DNA of 64,000 nt from an uncultured Gammaproteobacteria bacterium (GCA_913043815.1 CAJWNY010000002.1:1-64000); one strand, 5' to 3'. Positions 35,619 to 44,506 are shown, counted from the stretch's first letter. Program-made: numbers and translations. The notes: a model not told the origin generated them from the letters alone.

Positions 35619-36920
35619 ATGGAAGTGACTGAAGAGAATGAGGGTGCATCCGCACGCGATTATGGGTTTTTAATGTTCCTCACGTTGCTCAACGTGATGA
35701 ACTTTGTTGACCGTCAGTTGTTGGCAAGTTTTGCTAACTGGATTGTCCCAGACTTGGGCTTAACTAATACTCAGTTTGGTTGGCTTACTGGCATGATCTT
35801 CATTGTCTTTTACTCAGTCGCAGGTTTGGCCATGGGGGTTTTGGCTGACCGTGTAAACCGTACCCGCCTGATTGCCGTTGGCTTGGCTCTCTGGAGCGCC
35901 TTAACCGCGATCTCCGGTATGGCTAAAGGCTTTGTTAGTTTGGCTATTCCACGGCTATTTATTGGTGTTGGTGAATCCATTATGACACCTACCTCCATGT
36001 CCCTATTAGCAGACCGCTTTCCGTCTTCGCGTCTGGGCTTTGCTAGTGGTGTTTACTATATGGGCGTGCCGATCGGCGTGGCAACTAGCCTCTTTGTTGT
36101 GGCCTATCTAGAGCCAATCCTTGGCTGGCGCGGCTGTTTTTATGCGCTGGGTGGCATTGGACTATTGTTGGCTATTGTCATGTTCTTTATGAAAGAAACA
36201 CCGCGACGCCATGAACTGGAAGCCTCATCGCCAGTAGAAAAACTCAGCGTCAAAGAGATTTTGGCTACGTTGAAGGATGCACTAGTGCGCTCTCCGGCAC
36301 TGGCCATGACGGTTGCCGGCGGAGTAGCTTTCCATTTTATTCTTGGTGCAGCTGTATTTGAGCAATTGTGGTTTGTTCAAGAGCGCGGCTTTGACCGCAC
36401 TGAAATTGCGGAACTCAGCGGTTGGTTGGCGTTTACTGGCGGCATATTAGGCAATTTATTTGGTGGCATCGGTGGTGACATGTTTCTGCGAAGAACTGGC
36501 ATGGGCAGACCTATGTTCTTGTTCTGGATTATGTTGGTGTTGACACCAATTGGTTTGGCTTATCGCGTTGCAGATCCAACCTCCATATTCTTTATGGTCG
36601 GTATCTTTGCTGGCTATTTTCAATTGGGCTGCTTTTACGGACCTACATTCTCCACTGTCCAGGAGCTGGTGCCGCCGCAAATTCGTGGCACCGTTGTGGC
36701 TTTCTACATTCTTTCGTTGAACTTTGTCGGTTTAGGTTTGGGTGTAACCGGCGGCGGTTACTTCATTGACTGGATGATTTCTCAAGGTCACCCAGAGCCT
36801 TATACCATTACCTTGATTACCTTCACTGCCATTTCAATGCTCGCTATCCCTATGTTTTATATGGCTGGCAAGCGTTTTGAAAGAGATCGCCAGGCACTTT
36901 ATGACAGTGTGGTAAACTGA
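35619..36920 (+). CDS. MFS transporter (Spinster-like)
   Basis: A 433-residue major facilitator with 12 predicted helices. NVMNFVDRQLLASFANWI in helix 1, GxxxDRxxR-like LADRVNRTRLIAVG between helices 2 and 3, and RLFIGVGESIMTPTS in helix 4 match proteins of the Spinster-like group. The ATG at 35619 directly abuts a GGGGG run, so the GTG at 35625, six bases on, may be the real start. It is divergent from the alpha-hydroxy-acid oxidase gene and followed by two hairpins. The substrate is unknown. Confidence 0.87.
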   Translation: MEVTEENEGASARDYGFLMFLTLLNVMNFVDRQLLASFANWIVPDLGLTNTQFGWLTGMIFIVFYSVAGLAMGVLADRVNRTRLIAVGLALWSALTAISGMAKGFVSLAIPRLFIGVGESIMTPTSMSLLADRFPSSRLGFASGVYYMGVPIGVATSLFVVAYLEPILGWRGCFYALGGIGLLLAIVMFFMKETPRRHELEASSPVEKLSVKEILATLKDALVRSPALAMTVAGGVAFHFILGAAVFEQLWFVQERGFDRTEIAELSGWLAFTGGILGNLFGGIGGDMFLRRTGMGRPMFLFWIMLVLTPIGLAYRVADPTSIFFMVGIFAGYFQLGCFYGPTFSTVQELVPPQIRGTVVAFYILSLNFVGLGLGVTGGGYFIDWMISQGHPEPYTITLITFTAISMLAIPMFYMAGKRFERDRQALYDSVVN

Positions 36921-36937
36921 TCGAGCGAGTCTAAAGT

Positions 36938-36967
36938 GCTGGCAGCGAGAAAATCTGCCAGCGTTTT
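36938..36967 (+). terminator. Terminator after the MFS gene
   Basis: GCTGGCAG at 36938-36945 pairs with CTGCCAGC at 36955-36962, 9-nt loop, followed by GTTTTCTATCTTTT. It starts 18 nt after the stop codon and looks like a rho-independent terminator. Confidence 0.65.
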
Positions 36968-36971
36968 CTAT

Positions 36972-37004
36972 CTTTTGACTCATTTGGCAACTATGAGTCA
37001 AAAG
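36972..37004. terminator. Perfect 12-bp hairpin, possible bidirectional terminator
   Basis: CTTTTGACTCAT at 36972-36983 and ATGAGTCAAAAG at 36993-37004 are perfectly complementary around a 9-nt loop. The stem ends carry runs of A and T that could serve as tracts on either strand, suiting the convergent gene arrangement. Confidence 0.55.
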
Positions 37005-37297
37005 GCCTTGGGTCTCATAGCTCCTAGGACGATTAAGGTTGCCTAGACCAGAGCTACACCCTTTTTATATTTGGCAGCCCGATGACGATTTAGCTGCTTT
37101 GTTGATGGCGCCCTTATTCTTGACGAGGTTATCGCACATGCATAAATGTCGAAGAAACCGTTTTTGATTTAGGCTTTATCATCCAAAAATATTTTTGGCG
37201 AGTGGGTTATCAACACCAGGCAGGTTAGCTCTTGTTGCGCCGTCCCAAGATGGTCTGCTTTTCTTTCCATTGGTAGGTGGTCAGTGATTCAATGGGA

Positions 37298-38890
37298 TCA
37301 GCCTCCATTAAATATAGCGCTGACTACCGAAATTTGAATCTCGCCCTGAGGGCTGATCAGTCCTGTATTGATTAATTTAGCTTCACTTGCGCCAAGTAAT
37401 TCTATTTGGCGTTGGCTGATTCTGGCACGGCCTCTTTGGTCAATATAGTTAATCGATAGAACCACATTGTTGAATGCCCGAGGTGCCCGGTTGGCAGTTT
37501 CAACTTGTATGGCGGCGAACTCATTTCTGCCATAGCGAATACTAATGTAAGCGCCTGGATCGCGTGCAACATCTATCTTAATCAACGAATTTAGCGCAGC
37601 TTGGCCTGACTCGCTGGGGTCCTGTGACGCCGCTGCAAAATATTCTCTTGCTTGGTCAGTATCGCCTTGGCGTTCTGCGATATTGCCCAGTGCGTTGTAG
37701 GCTTGTGCGGTTGGCAGTAGTTCTATACTGCGATTTAGTCGGGATTTTGCTTGGCTCAATGCGCCTTGTTTTTCACTGGTAATGCCGCTCTGTAGATATG
37801 AGTAAAAAAAGCCTGGGTTTAAATCGATGGCTTCTGAGTAGGCATTTTGTGCTGAGGTGTAGCGCTTGGCGTCTAGCTCAAGATCGCCTAAAAATGAGTG
37901 AAAGTGGCCTTCATTGGGTTCCACTTTGATCGCCTTATTAACGAGCTTCCTTGCTTCTTTGGGGCGGTTTTCTTTGGCCATTTGCCTAGCTTTTTCGTAA
38001 TCTTCGTAGGCCGGTTTGGTCTCGTTGAGTCGCTTCATGACTTGTTGGTAGCGAGCTTTGCCTGTTATTCCACCCTTTGGTAGGGTTTGCGCATAAGTCT
38101 TATTTGCTTCCAAGCGTTGCTTTGAGGGAGGGTGGCTGGCAAATAGACCTTCGAAAAAGTTAGAGTCTTTTTGCTCGGAAAGATCAACAAAGGTCTGTTG
38201 TAAATCTACGGCCCCTTGGGGGTCATAACCCGCTCTACTCATATAATTCATGCCGTAGCGATCCGATTCGCTTTCAGCACTGCGACCATACCTAGAGTTG
38301 ATTAGCTGGGAACCTAACCCAGCTCCTAACGCGATATATTTCCCGTAATCCGTATTGGCTGTAGCGATGCCAGCAACAGCCGCAGTGGCTTGTAGTATGG
38401 TGCCGCGTTCGACTCCTTTGGCGCCATGTCTGGCGGCCGAATGCACTACCTCATGCCCCAGCACTGCTGCTAGTTCTGCCTCGCTACCTAATTCTGTTAG
38501 TAGGCCTCTATTGATGGAAATTTTACCACCCGGCAATGCCCATGCATTTGGTACGCCGTTGTTAATAACCGAAAATTCGTAAGGCAGCTTGCGATCACTG
38601 ACCGCCGCGACTTTTTGCCCCACTTCATTAATATAGGCTTGTACCCCTTTGTCAGCGAGATAGTCGCCGCCCTGTGATTGGCGCGCTGGCGCATATTGTT
38701 GTTTGCCTGTTTTTATCTCCCAGGCTTCAGAAATGATGCTGATTTCACTTTTGCCGGTGACAGGGTTAGTGGCGCAACCGCCTAGCCCTAATGTTAGTGC
38801 TGTGGCTGCTAGTATAAGGCGCAGATGATGGCTGCTGATGGATTGACGCTTTGAACTGCTCTCAGACAAGTTGTTCAATTTGGTATTCAT
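37298..38890 (-). CDS. M48-family metalloprotease lipoprotein with TPR repeats
   Basis: A 530-residue putative lipoprotein with a signal peptide ending in LGLGGC (Cys39). The zinc motif HEVVH is at 146-150 and the third ligand lies in the SESDRYGMNYM segment; this resembles LoiP/YggG and the second M48 subgroup rather than BepA. The C-terminal half has TPR-type helices (about 280-430) and then a beta-rich tail. It would act in the periplasm on envelope proteins. It lies downstream of a TPR lipoprotein and PBP1b in the same direction, 84 bp after the former, and may be co-transcribed with them. Confidence 0.88.
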   Translation of the reverse strand: MNTKLNNLSESSSKRQSISSHHLRLILAATALTLGLGGCATNPVTGKSEISIISEAWEIKTGKQQYAPARQSQGGDYLADKGVQAYINEVGQKVAAVSDRKLPYEFSVINNGVPNAWALPGGKISINRGLLTELGSEAELAAVLGHEVVHSAARHGAKGVERGTILQATAAVAGIATANTDYGKYIALGAGLGSQLINSRYGRSAESESDRYGMNYMSRAGYDPQGAVDLQQTFVDLSEQKDSNFFEGLFASHPPSKQRLEANKTYAQTLPKGGITGKARYQQVMKRLNETKPAYEDYEKARQMAKENRPKEARKLVNKAIKVEPNEGHFHSFLGDLELDAKRYTSAQNAYSEAIDLNPGFFYSYLQSGITSEKQGALSQAKSRLNRSIELLPTAQAYNALGNIAERQGDTDQAREYFAAASQDPSESGQAALNSLIKIDVARDPGAYISIRYGRNEFAAIQVETANRAPRAFNNVVLSINYIDQRGRARISQRQIELLGASEAKLINTGLISPQGEIQISVVSAIFNGG

Positions 38891-38974
38891 ATTAGCCTCT
38901 GGCCGTTAACTATTTCAAAAAACATATTTAGAGTGATTTTAGAAGTCACTACTCGGTAAGTAGCTGTTTACTCT

Positions 38975-39478
38975 CTAACCCGCAAAGCGTAAGTATCTTC
39001 TGCGGAGTGACGCTGCCTGCTGTCGCTCACCTTGAGCTTCCATTACATCTGCCATTTGTAGCCAAGCTTGTGCTGTTCTGACAGCATCACTGCCAGCTAG
39101 CGCAATGGCCTTGCGCGCATGTTGAGATGCCGCGGTGGCGTGTCCTTGTGCCAAATGTGCTTGGCTTAGGCGTATCCACAACAAAGCCTCTCTTGGATCT
39201 ATGCGTATTGCCCGTTCAAGTAACGCAATCGCCTGAACCGGCGCCTGTTGAGTTAACGCCGTATCTGCTTGGGCTAAAAGTATTTTAGCCGCTGAGTTCT
39301 TTGGCGGCGTTGACCTAATTTTCGCAGGCTTAGTTTGGGCAGATGGCTGCGTTTTGCCGTTGCTTTTAAACTTTTTTCCTGAGCTGGCGCGGCTGTCTGT
39401 GGCTTTGGGGCCTTGGTTGCCAGCGCACCCGCCGATCAAAATAATGCAGACCAGAGAAATACAAAGTTTTATGTTCAT
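38975..39478 (-). CDS. Small TPR lipoprotein, candidate LpoP-type activator of PBP1b
   Basis: A 167-residue lipoprotein: signal peptide with lipobox LIGGC (Cys18), a low-complexity basic linker rich in Lys, Ser and Pro (20-65), then a TPR domain (about 66-165; AVQAIALLERAIRIDPREALLWIRLSQ type repeats are visible). It begins 23 nt after the mrcB stop. In Pseudomonas aeruginosa the PBP1b activator LpoP is a TPR lipoprotein encoded beside its synthase, so the same role is likely here. Inference is based on architecture and location, not on direct sequence comparison. Confidence 0.75.
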   Translation of the reverse strand: MNIKLCISLVCIILIGGCAGNQGPKATDSRASSGKKFKSNGKTQPSAQTKPAKIRSTPPKNSAAKILLAQADTALTQQAPVQAIALLERAIRIDPREALLWIRLSQAHLAQGHATAASQHARKAIALAGSDAVRTAQAWLQMADVMEAQGERQQAASLRRRYLRFAG

Positions 39479-39501
39479 AAAAGCCCACGCAGTTATAGGA
39501 G

Positions 39502-41859
39502 TTAATTATTAAAGATTGAACGCAGTCGCTGACCAAAGGATTTACGGACACCACAACCGAGTTTAACCGTTAAAGTATCAGTGCGACGAATGGGGATAAC
39601 AACTACATCAGCACAACTTTTTGCAGCACGCATGCCCGTGGCAAATTCGATTTCTACAAGGTTTTCGTCTGGACTATGGATAATGGGGTCAACACCTCCG
39701 GAGATCTGCATGTTATTCCAAATGCGTAGCGCTCCCGATGTGCCGGTGAGGCTGGTAGATTTATTATCGTCTCGTCCTACCCAAACTACCGATAACTTGC
39801 TGTTGTCGAACCCAGCGTACCAGCTGTCTCGGTTGTCGTTAGAGGTGCCGGTTTTGCCGGCTACACCCTGTTTGGCGAAGGGCGATGAGCGGCCAGTACC
39901 GTGGCTCATCACAATTTCTAGTCCTCTGTTGAGGCTTGCTACAGTTTTCGGGCGGATGCTTTGAGTTAAGTCAAAGGGGTGGTGTGATAGGGGTTGCCCC
40001 TGTTCGTTAAGGACTGCGATAACGGCTTTTGGGGTGGTATGAAATCCGCCGCTGGCAAAATTGCCATATAGTTCTGTGAGTTGCAGTGGCGACATAGGCT
40101 CCGCGCCTAAGAAAAATGATGGGTAGCGATTCTTTGGCGCGTATCCGGTGAGGTCGGTAAAGCGCCGTTGTACCTCGCCAAGGCTGATTGTGTTGCCCAA
40201 ATCGACCATGGCCAGATTTAGCGACATAGCTAACGCTCGAATAATAGGCAGTTCGCCACGAGTTTTGCCGTCGTAGTTTCTAGGTGTCCAACGTTTGCCA
40301 GAATCTGATGTCATGGTAATCGGTGTGTCGTTTACCAGCGTCGACCATTCCAAGCCCGATTCTAATGCGGTGAGAACAATAACGGGTTTAATTACAGAGC
40401 CAACCGACCTGCTCGCGTTTAATGCTCGGTTGAAGCCATCCACGCGGCCTTTACGTCCGCCAATTAGTGCCAAAATTTCTCCGGTTTGAGTGTCGGTAAT
40501 CACACTGGCGGCTTGTAGACTGCCTTTGTCCAATTTCCGTTCTTTCTCGATCATTTGAAGTGTTGAGCTAACCGCCTTTTGAGCGTTTTCTTGCTCCCTT
40601 GGCTTTAGGGTAGTAAATATTCGTAGCCCTTGGGAGCGCAGGTCCGAGGCGGAATAACGTTCACTGAGTTCAGCCCTCACTATGTCCATAAACGCCGGGT
40701 AGTAAGCGCCAGCGCTGTTGGGGCTAGAAATCACGCTAAGAGCTGAGCCAATGGCGTCTTGGTGTCTGGGGTTAGAGATTAAGCCGCCGGCCAAAAAAGT
40801 GTCGAGAATACGATTGCGTCTTGCCAGCGCGCGCTCGGGGTGCCTGAATGGATTATAGTAAGAGGGGCCGCGAATGATGCTGATCATTGTGGCAATTTCA
40901 TGCACCGCTAGCTCGTTAATGGGTTTGTTGAAGTAAAATTGTGAACCCAGACCAAAGCCGTGAATCGCGCGCGCGCCATTTTGTCCTAGGAAAATTTCAT
41001 TGATGTAAGCGGTGAGTATGTCTTCCTTAGAAAATCTCAGCTCCAAAATAATAGCCATGGCTACTTCGCGGAGTTTGCGTTCGTAGGTGCGCTCGTTAGT
41101 TAGGAAGTAACTCTTAACTAATTGTTGGGTGAGGGTGCTGCCGCCTTGTGAGCGATTACCACTGCGGATGTTTACCCAAGCCGCGCGTAAAATACCGTTA
41201 ATGCTGAAGCCTCTGTGTTTATCAAAATTTCGATCCTCTATGGCTTTCAAACCTTTTGCCAGCAACGGAGGCACTTGCTCTGGTGTCAAAATCAGTCGGT
41301 CCTCGCCATGTGAAGGAAAAAAGCTACCAATGGTGGCTGGATCGAGGCGAATCAGCGGTATCTCTGAGTTGTCCTCAGCCTGAACTCGGTTAATGATAGA
41401 ATTCTGAAAAGTAATTTTCACTCGTTGAGAAGCTCTGCTGCCTTCCATAAAGTCGAAGTTGCGCAGATAGGTGGACAGAATAGCCCCGCTGCTGCTGTAA
41501 CTGCCGGGCGCGGCGAGGTTGGTGTCGGAGTGATAACCCAGTCGTTGAAGCTCTTCTACAAGTTGCGTCTTTTTGATGCGCTGACCTGCATAAATCTCGA
41601 GCGGTTGTGCAAAAACCTGAGCAGGCACAGACCAGCGTCTGCCCTCAAAAGTTTTAGTGATGGTTCTATCTAGGTAGTAGCCAAAACCAAGGCCCGCCAG
41701 GGTGGCGAATAAGGTCGTCCAAAGAGTCAGTTTCAGTAAGGCGCGCAAAGCCCAATTGCTCAGGCGTTTTAGCCAGGAGTCTGCCTTTTTTGATGACTTG
41801 CTATTTTTCCGATGACTCGAGCCTTTGGTTTTGTCGGAAGTAGGCGTTTTCTTGACCAA
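39502..41859 (-). CDS. mrcB: Bifunctional peptidoglycan synthase PBP1b
   Basis: A class A penicillin-binding protein of 785 residues that polymerises and cross-links peptidoglycan. Order of parts: basic cytoplasmic tail, membrane helix at 41-62, a UB2H-type region at about 75-180, glycosyltransferase 51 domain with catalytic Glu208 in the IEDRNFDKHRG motif and GGSTLTQQLVK at 239-249, then transpeptidase with SVIK at 488-491, SLN at 546-548 and KTG at 669-671. The start codon is TTG at 41859, with AGGA a few bases upstream; there is no ATG before residue 138. The downstream TPR lipoprotein is its probable activator. Confidence 0.95.
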   Translation of the reverse strand: MVKKTPTSDKTKGSSHRKNSKSSKKADSWLKRLSNWALRALLKLTLWTTLFATLAGLGFGYYLDRTITKTFEGRRWSVPAQVFAQPLEIYAGQRIKKTQLVEELQRLGYHSDTNLAAPGSYSSSGAILSTYLRNFDFMEGSRASQRVKITFQNSIINRVQAEDNSEIPLIRLDPATIGSFFPSHGEDRLILTPEQVPPLLAKGLKAIEDRNFDKHRGFSINGILRAAWVNIRSGNRSQGGSTLTQQLVKSYFLTNERTYERKLREVAMAIILELRFSKEDILTAYINEIFLGQNGARAIHGFGLGSQFYFNKPINELAVHEIATMISIIRGPSYYNPFRHPERALARRNRILDTFLAGGLISNPRHQDAIGSALSVISSPNSAGAYYPAFMDIVRAELSERYSASDLRSQGLRIFTTLKPREQENAQKAVSSTLQMIEKERKLDKGSLQAASVITDTQTGEILALIGGRKGRVDGFNRALNASRSVGSVIKPVIVLTALESGLEWSTLVNDTPITMTSDSGKRWTPRNYDGKTRGELPIIRALAMSLNLAMVDLGNTISLGEVQRRFTDLTGYAPKNRYPSFFLGAEPMSPLQLTELYGNFASGGFHTTPKAVIAVLNEQGQPLSHHPFDLTQSIRPKTVASLNRGLEIVMSHGTGRSSPFAKQGVAGKTGTSNDNRDSWYAGFDNSKLSVVWVGRDDNKSTSLTGTSGALRIWNNMQISGGVDPIIHSPDENLVEIEFATGMRAAKSCADVVVIPIRRTDTLTVKLGCGVRKSFGQRLRSIFNN

Positions 41860-42075
41860 GTTGCTGTCCTATAACCGTCTTGTGACTTAGTGGATAACAA
41901 TGGTCTCCATATTGCCCTGAAGGAGAGAGATGGTGAAGCGAAAAACCTTTGTATTTGAGATAAACCTAGATAACTCTTTTAATCCGTTATAGCGATGATC
42001 AGAGCGCGTCAATTTGCTGCTGCACCAGGCGCTACTAACTTTCGGCTGGACTCTTTGCCTGAGATGGTCGTATCA

Positions 42076-42221
42076 TGACTCTGCCTAAGGGGGGGCGTTA
42101 AGCCTGAGATTCTCCTTGTTGTTGATGCGTATTCGCACTAATCATACGAATATAAAGAAGCAATAAGACAGTGAACCCTTTGAACCTGATCCGGTTAATT
42201 CCGGCGTAGGAATAGGAGTTA
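42076..42221 (+). promoter_or_regulatory. TPP (thiamin pyrophosphate) riboswitch
   Basis: The conserved thi-box core is clear: CTGAGA at 42104-42109, ACCC at 42175-42178, GAACCTGATC at 42182-42191 and GGTTAATTCCGGCGTAGG at 42193-42210. The closing P1 helix can be drawn between TGACTC (42076-42081) and GAGTTA (42216-42221). The variable P3 arm is long, about 60 nt, with an internal ATTCG/CGAAT stem, and a run of seven G residues precedes the core. It lies in the leader of a TonB-dependent receptor gene 93 nt before its start, predicting repression of the receptor when thiamin pyrophosphate is abundant. Confidence 0.93.
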
Positions 42222-42284
42222 TTACTGCTCTGGAAGTATTGGCGTTATGCCAACTGCCTCCCTAGGTTGAATAACAATCCCAGA

Positions 42285-42307
42285 CCTTAGGCATTCAGTC
42301 TAAGGAG
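42285..42307 (+). promoter_or_regulatory. Hairpin sequestering the ribosome site of the receptor gene
   Basis: CCTTAG at 42285-42290 can pair with CTAAGG at 42300-42305, which contains most of the AAGGAG ribosome-binding site (42302-42307) 6 nt before the ATG at 42314. This is the form of a translational expression platform for the upstream TPP aptamer. A second CTAAGG at 42085-42090, at the start of the aptamer, could compete for CCTTAG. The pairing is visible; the switching is inferred. Confidence 0.55.
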
Positions 42308-42313
42308 TAGTTA

Positions 42314-44443
42314 ATGTCCAATAAAGTGTGTCCTTTTTTTTTCTTGCTCTCGTTTGCGGCAAAGTCGTCTCGTGTTGCCAAGTTATTGCAATTGAGCGTG
42401 TTAAGTTTTGCTGCCTGTTTTTTATCCAGTTCCGTTTTTGCAGATGATGTGAAAGATGTCATCGAAGAAGTCATTGTTACTGGCGAGTTTCGCGAGACTT
42501 CTGTGTCCGAGCTAGCAGCAAGTGTATCCGTCTTATTGCCCGAGCAAAATGGTGATTCGGTTAATCATCTTGAAGAAATTTTGGGTCGCGCTCCAAATGT
42601 TAATTTTTCCAGTGGCGGCTCTCGTGCTCGTTTCTTTCAAGTTCGCGGTATTGGTGAGCGCGGTCAGTTCGCCGAACCTCTGAACGCCTCGGTAGGCTTA
42701 CTGGTAGATGGGGTTGATCTTAGTGGTATAGGCACTGCGGCAACGCTTTCTGACGTTTCTCAAGTAGAAGTTTTTCGTGGGCCGCAAGGTACAGTATTTG
42801 GTGCTAATGCACTTGCAGGATTGATCAATGTTGTTACGCCAAGTGTGGATGATGAGCTTTCAGGGTCAGTTGATTTAGGTCTAGGTAACTACTCTGCGAT
42901 AGACTTAGGAGGCGTTTTGTCTGGTCCAATTAATGACCGTGTTGGTTTTCGCGTGAGCGCTCATCAATACAAAGACGATGGCTTTATCGACAATGTCCGC
43001 TTGGGTAGAGAAAACACTGACAATCATGATGAGACCACTATACGAGCAAAAGTTGCTGGTGATCTTGAGCAGGGTGATTGGCAAGTAGTGTTCGGTTTAA
43101 TAGATATTGATAATGGCTACGACGCTTTTTCGTTAGACAATGATCGCAATACGCGCTCCGACGAACCTGGTTCTGACACTCAAGAAAGCCAATACGTTGG
43201 CATAAACTTCGGTCTCAATCTTAACGAAAAAGTTGCCCTAGACGCCTCAGTTGCATATGTGACAAGTGATATCGATTATGGCTACGACGAAGATTGGACT
43301 TTCGCCGGGTTTGATGCGATTGGCTATAGCGCCACTGATTTGTATAGTCGGGATATAGATACAGTAACTTTGGATCTGCGCATGCTCTCGCGCGCAGGTG
43401 CAGGTTTAGCTGAGGGCAAAGTAGACTGGGTGGTTGGTTTCTATGTACTTGATCGTAAGGTTGATTTAATTCGTCAGTACACATACTTAGAGAATAATTT
43501 TTCCAGCAACTTTGATGTTGATCGTGTTGCTTTTTATGGCGAAGTTAGCAGTGATTTGGCAAAGGGTTTGCGCTTGAGCGTGGGACTGCGTGCTGAGGAG
43601 CATAGCTCTAATTATTCTGACAGCGAAAGTGTCAGCTTTGCCCCAGATGATAACTTGCTTGGTGGGCGCATTTTGTTGGAGAAAGCCTTGGTTGATGAGA
43701 ACTTGTTTTATGCCAGCTTGACTCGGGGTTACAAGTCCGGTGGATTTAATACTGCTGGCAGTTTAGATGCAGACTTGCGCTTGTTTGATCCGGAAACTCT
43801 GTGGAATCTGGAGTTGGGGTATAAGGGCTCAATGATGGAAGATCGGTTGTCCCTTCGCACAGCTGTTTTTCATATGCAGCGACGCGAGGTACAAACGGCG
43901 ACTTCTATTACCCGTGTCAGAGTCAACGGATCATCTGAATTTATTGATTACGTGGGTAATGCGGCTGAGGGCGTCAACCAAGGTTTGGAGCTCGAAGTGT
44001 CCTTTCAAACAACCGATCGTTTGCAACTCTCTGCAAGTTTAGGTCTGTTAAAAACACAGTTCGATGATTACATCGACGGCAGTGGTCAAAATCTTGACGG
44101 TAGAGATCAGGCACAAGCTCCGAGCTATCAATTTTATCTCAGCGGTGATTATCAACTCGCTCAAGGCTGGTCTTTGAACGTGAATCTTGAAGGCAAGGAC
44201 GACTATTACTTCTCAGATAGTCATACCGAGCGGTCAACTAGCTACGAGTTGCTTAACGCATCCATAGCTTATTCAACTCAGCGCTGGGACTTAAGTCTAT
44301 GGGGTCGTAACCTGGCGGGTAAAGATTACTTTGTGCGCGGCTTTTTCTTCGGTAATGATCCTCGAGACGGTTATACCGCTCGCGGATTTACACAACTGGG
44401 CGCGCCAAGACAATTTGGCATCAGCGCTTCGACGAACTTTTAA
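42314..44443 (+). CDS. TonB-dependent outer-membrane receptor under TPP control
   Basis: A 709-residue TonB-dependent receptor: signal peptide (cleavage near SSSVFA, residue 43), a TonB box EEVIVTG around 51-57, a plug domain with VFRGPQGTVFGANALAGLINVVT, and a 22-strand beta-barrel ending in the terminal phenylalanine that marks outer-membrane proteins. Its mRNA leader holds a TPP riboswitch, so thiamin, a thiamin phosphate or a pyrimidine/thiazole precursor is the likely substrate. Receptors regulated this way have been described in other Gram-negative bacteria. No thiamin biosynthesis gene or inner-membrane partner is adjacent. Confidence 0.93.
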   Translation: MSNKVCPFFFLLSFAAKSSRVAKLLQLSVLSFAACFLSSSVFADDVKDVIEEVIVTGEFRETSVSELAASVSVLLPEQNGDSVNHLEEILGRAPNVNFSSGGSRARFFQVRGIGERGQFAEPLNASVGLLVDGVDLSGIGTAATLSDVSQVEVFRGPQGTVFGANALAGLINVVTPSVDDELSGSVDLGLGNYSAIDLGGVLSGPINDRVGFRVSAHQYKDDGFIDNVRLGRENTDNHDETTIRAKVAGDLEQGDWQVVFGLIDIDNGYDAFSLDNDRNTRSDEPGSDTQESQYVGINFGLNLNEKVALDASVAYVTSDIDYGYDEDWTFAGFDAIGYSATDLYSRDIDTVTLDLRMLSRAGAGLAEGKVDWVVGFYVLDRKVDLIRQYTYLENNFSSNFDVDRVAFYGEVSSDLAKGLRLSVGLRAEEHSSNYSDSESVSFAPDDNLLGGRILLEKALVDENLFYASLTRGYKSGGFNTAGSLDADLRLFDPETLWNLELGYKGSMMEDRLSLRTAVFHMQRREVQTATSITRVRVNGSSEFIDYVGNAAEGVNQGLELEVSFQTTDRLQLSASLGLLKTQFDDYIDGSGQNLDGRDQAQAPSYQFYLSGDYQLAQGWSLNVNLEGKDDYYFSDSHTERSTSYELLNASIAYSTQRWDLSLWGRNLAGKDYFVRGFFFGNDPRDGYTARGFTQLGAPRQFGISASTNF

Positions 44444-44487
44444 CAAAGCGTATTTGGGTAAAATAGAAGTTTCAATGCAACCATACA

Positions 44488-44506
44488 CGCTGGCTTAGAG
44501 CCAGCG
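44488..44506. terminator. Hairpin between convergent receptor and dsbA-like genes
   Basis: CGCTGGCT at 44488-44495 and AGCCAGCG at 44499-44506 form a perfect 8-bp stem with a 3-nt loop, 45 nt after the receptor stop. There is no following T-tract, so termination is inferred from stem strength and location. Confidence 0.5.

Larger units (their letters stand above)
36921..37297. other. Intergenic region between convergent genes
   Basis: A 377-bp gap between the stop codons of the MFS gene (+) and the M48 lipoprotein gene (-). Two hairpins at 36938-36962 and 36972-37004 occupy its left end. The remaining 290 bp show no gene or repeat that I can support. Confidence 0.5.

Noticed and set aside
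39581..39964. 127-codon plus-strand frame inside mrcB
   Set aside because: It lies wholly within the transpeptidase domain of PBP1b, antisense to it, and shows no domain.
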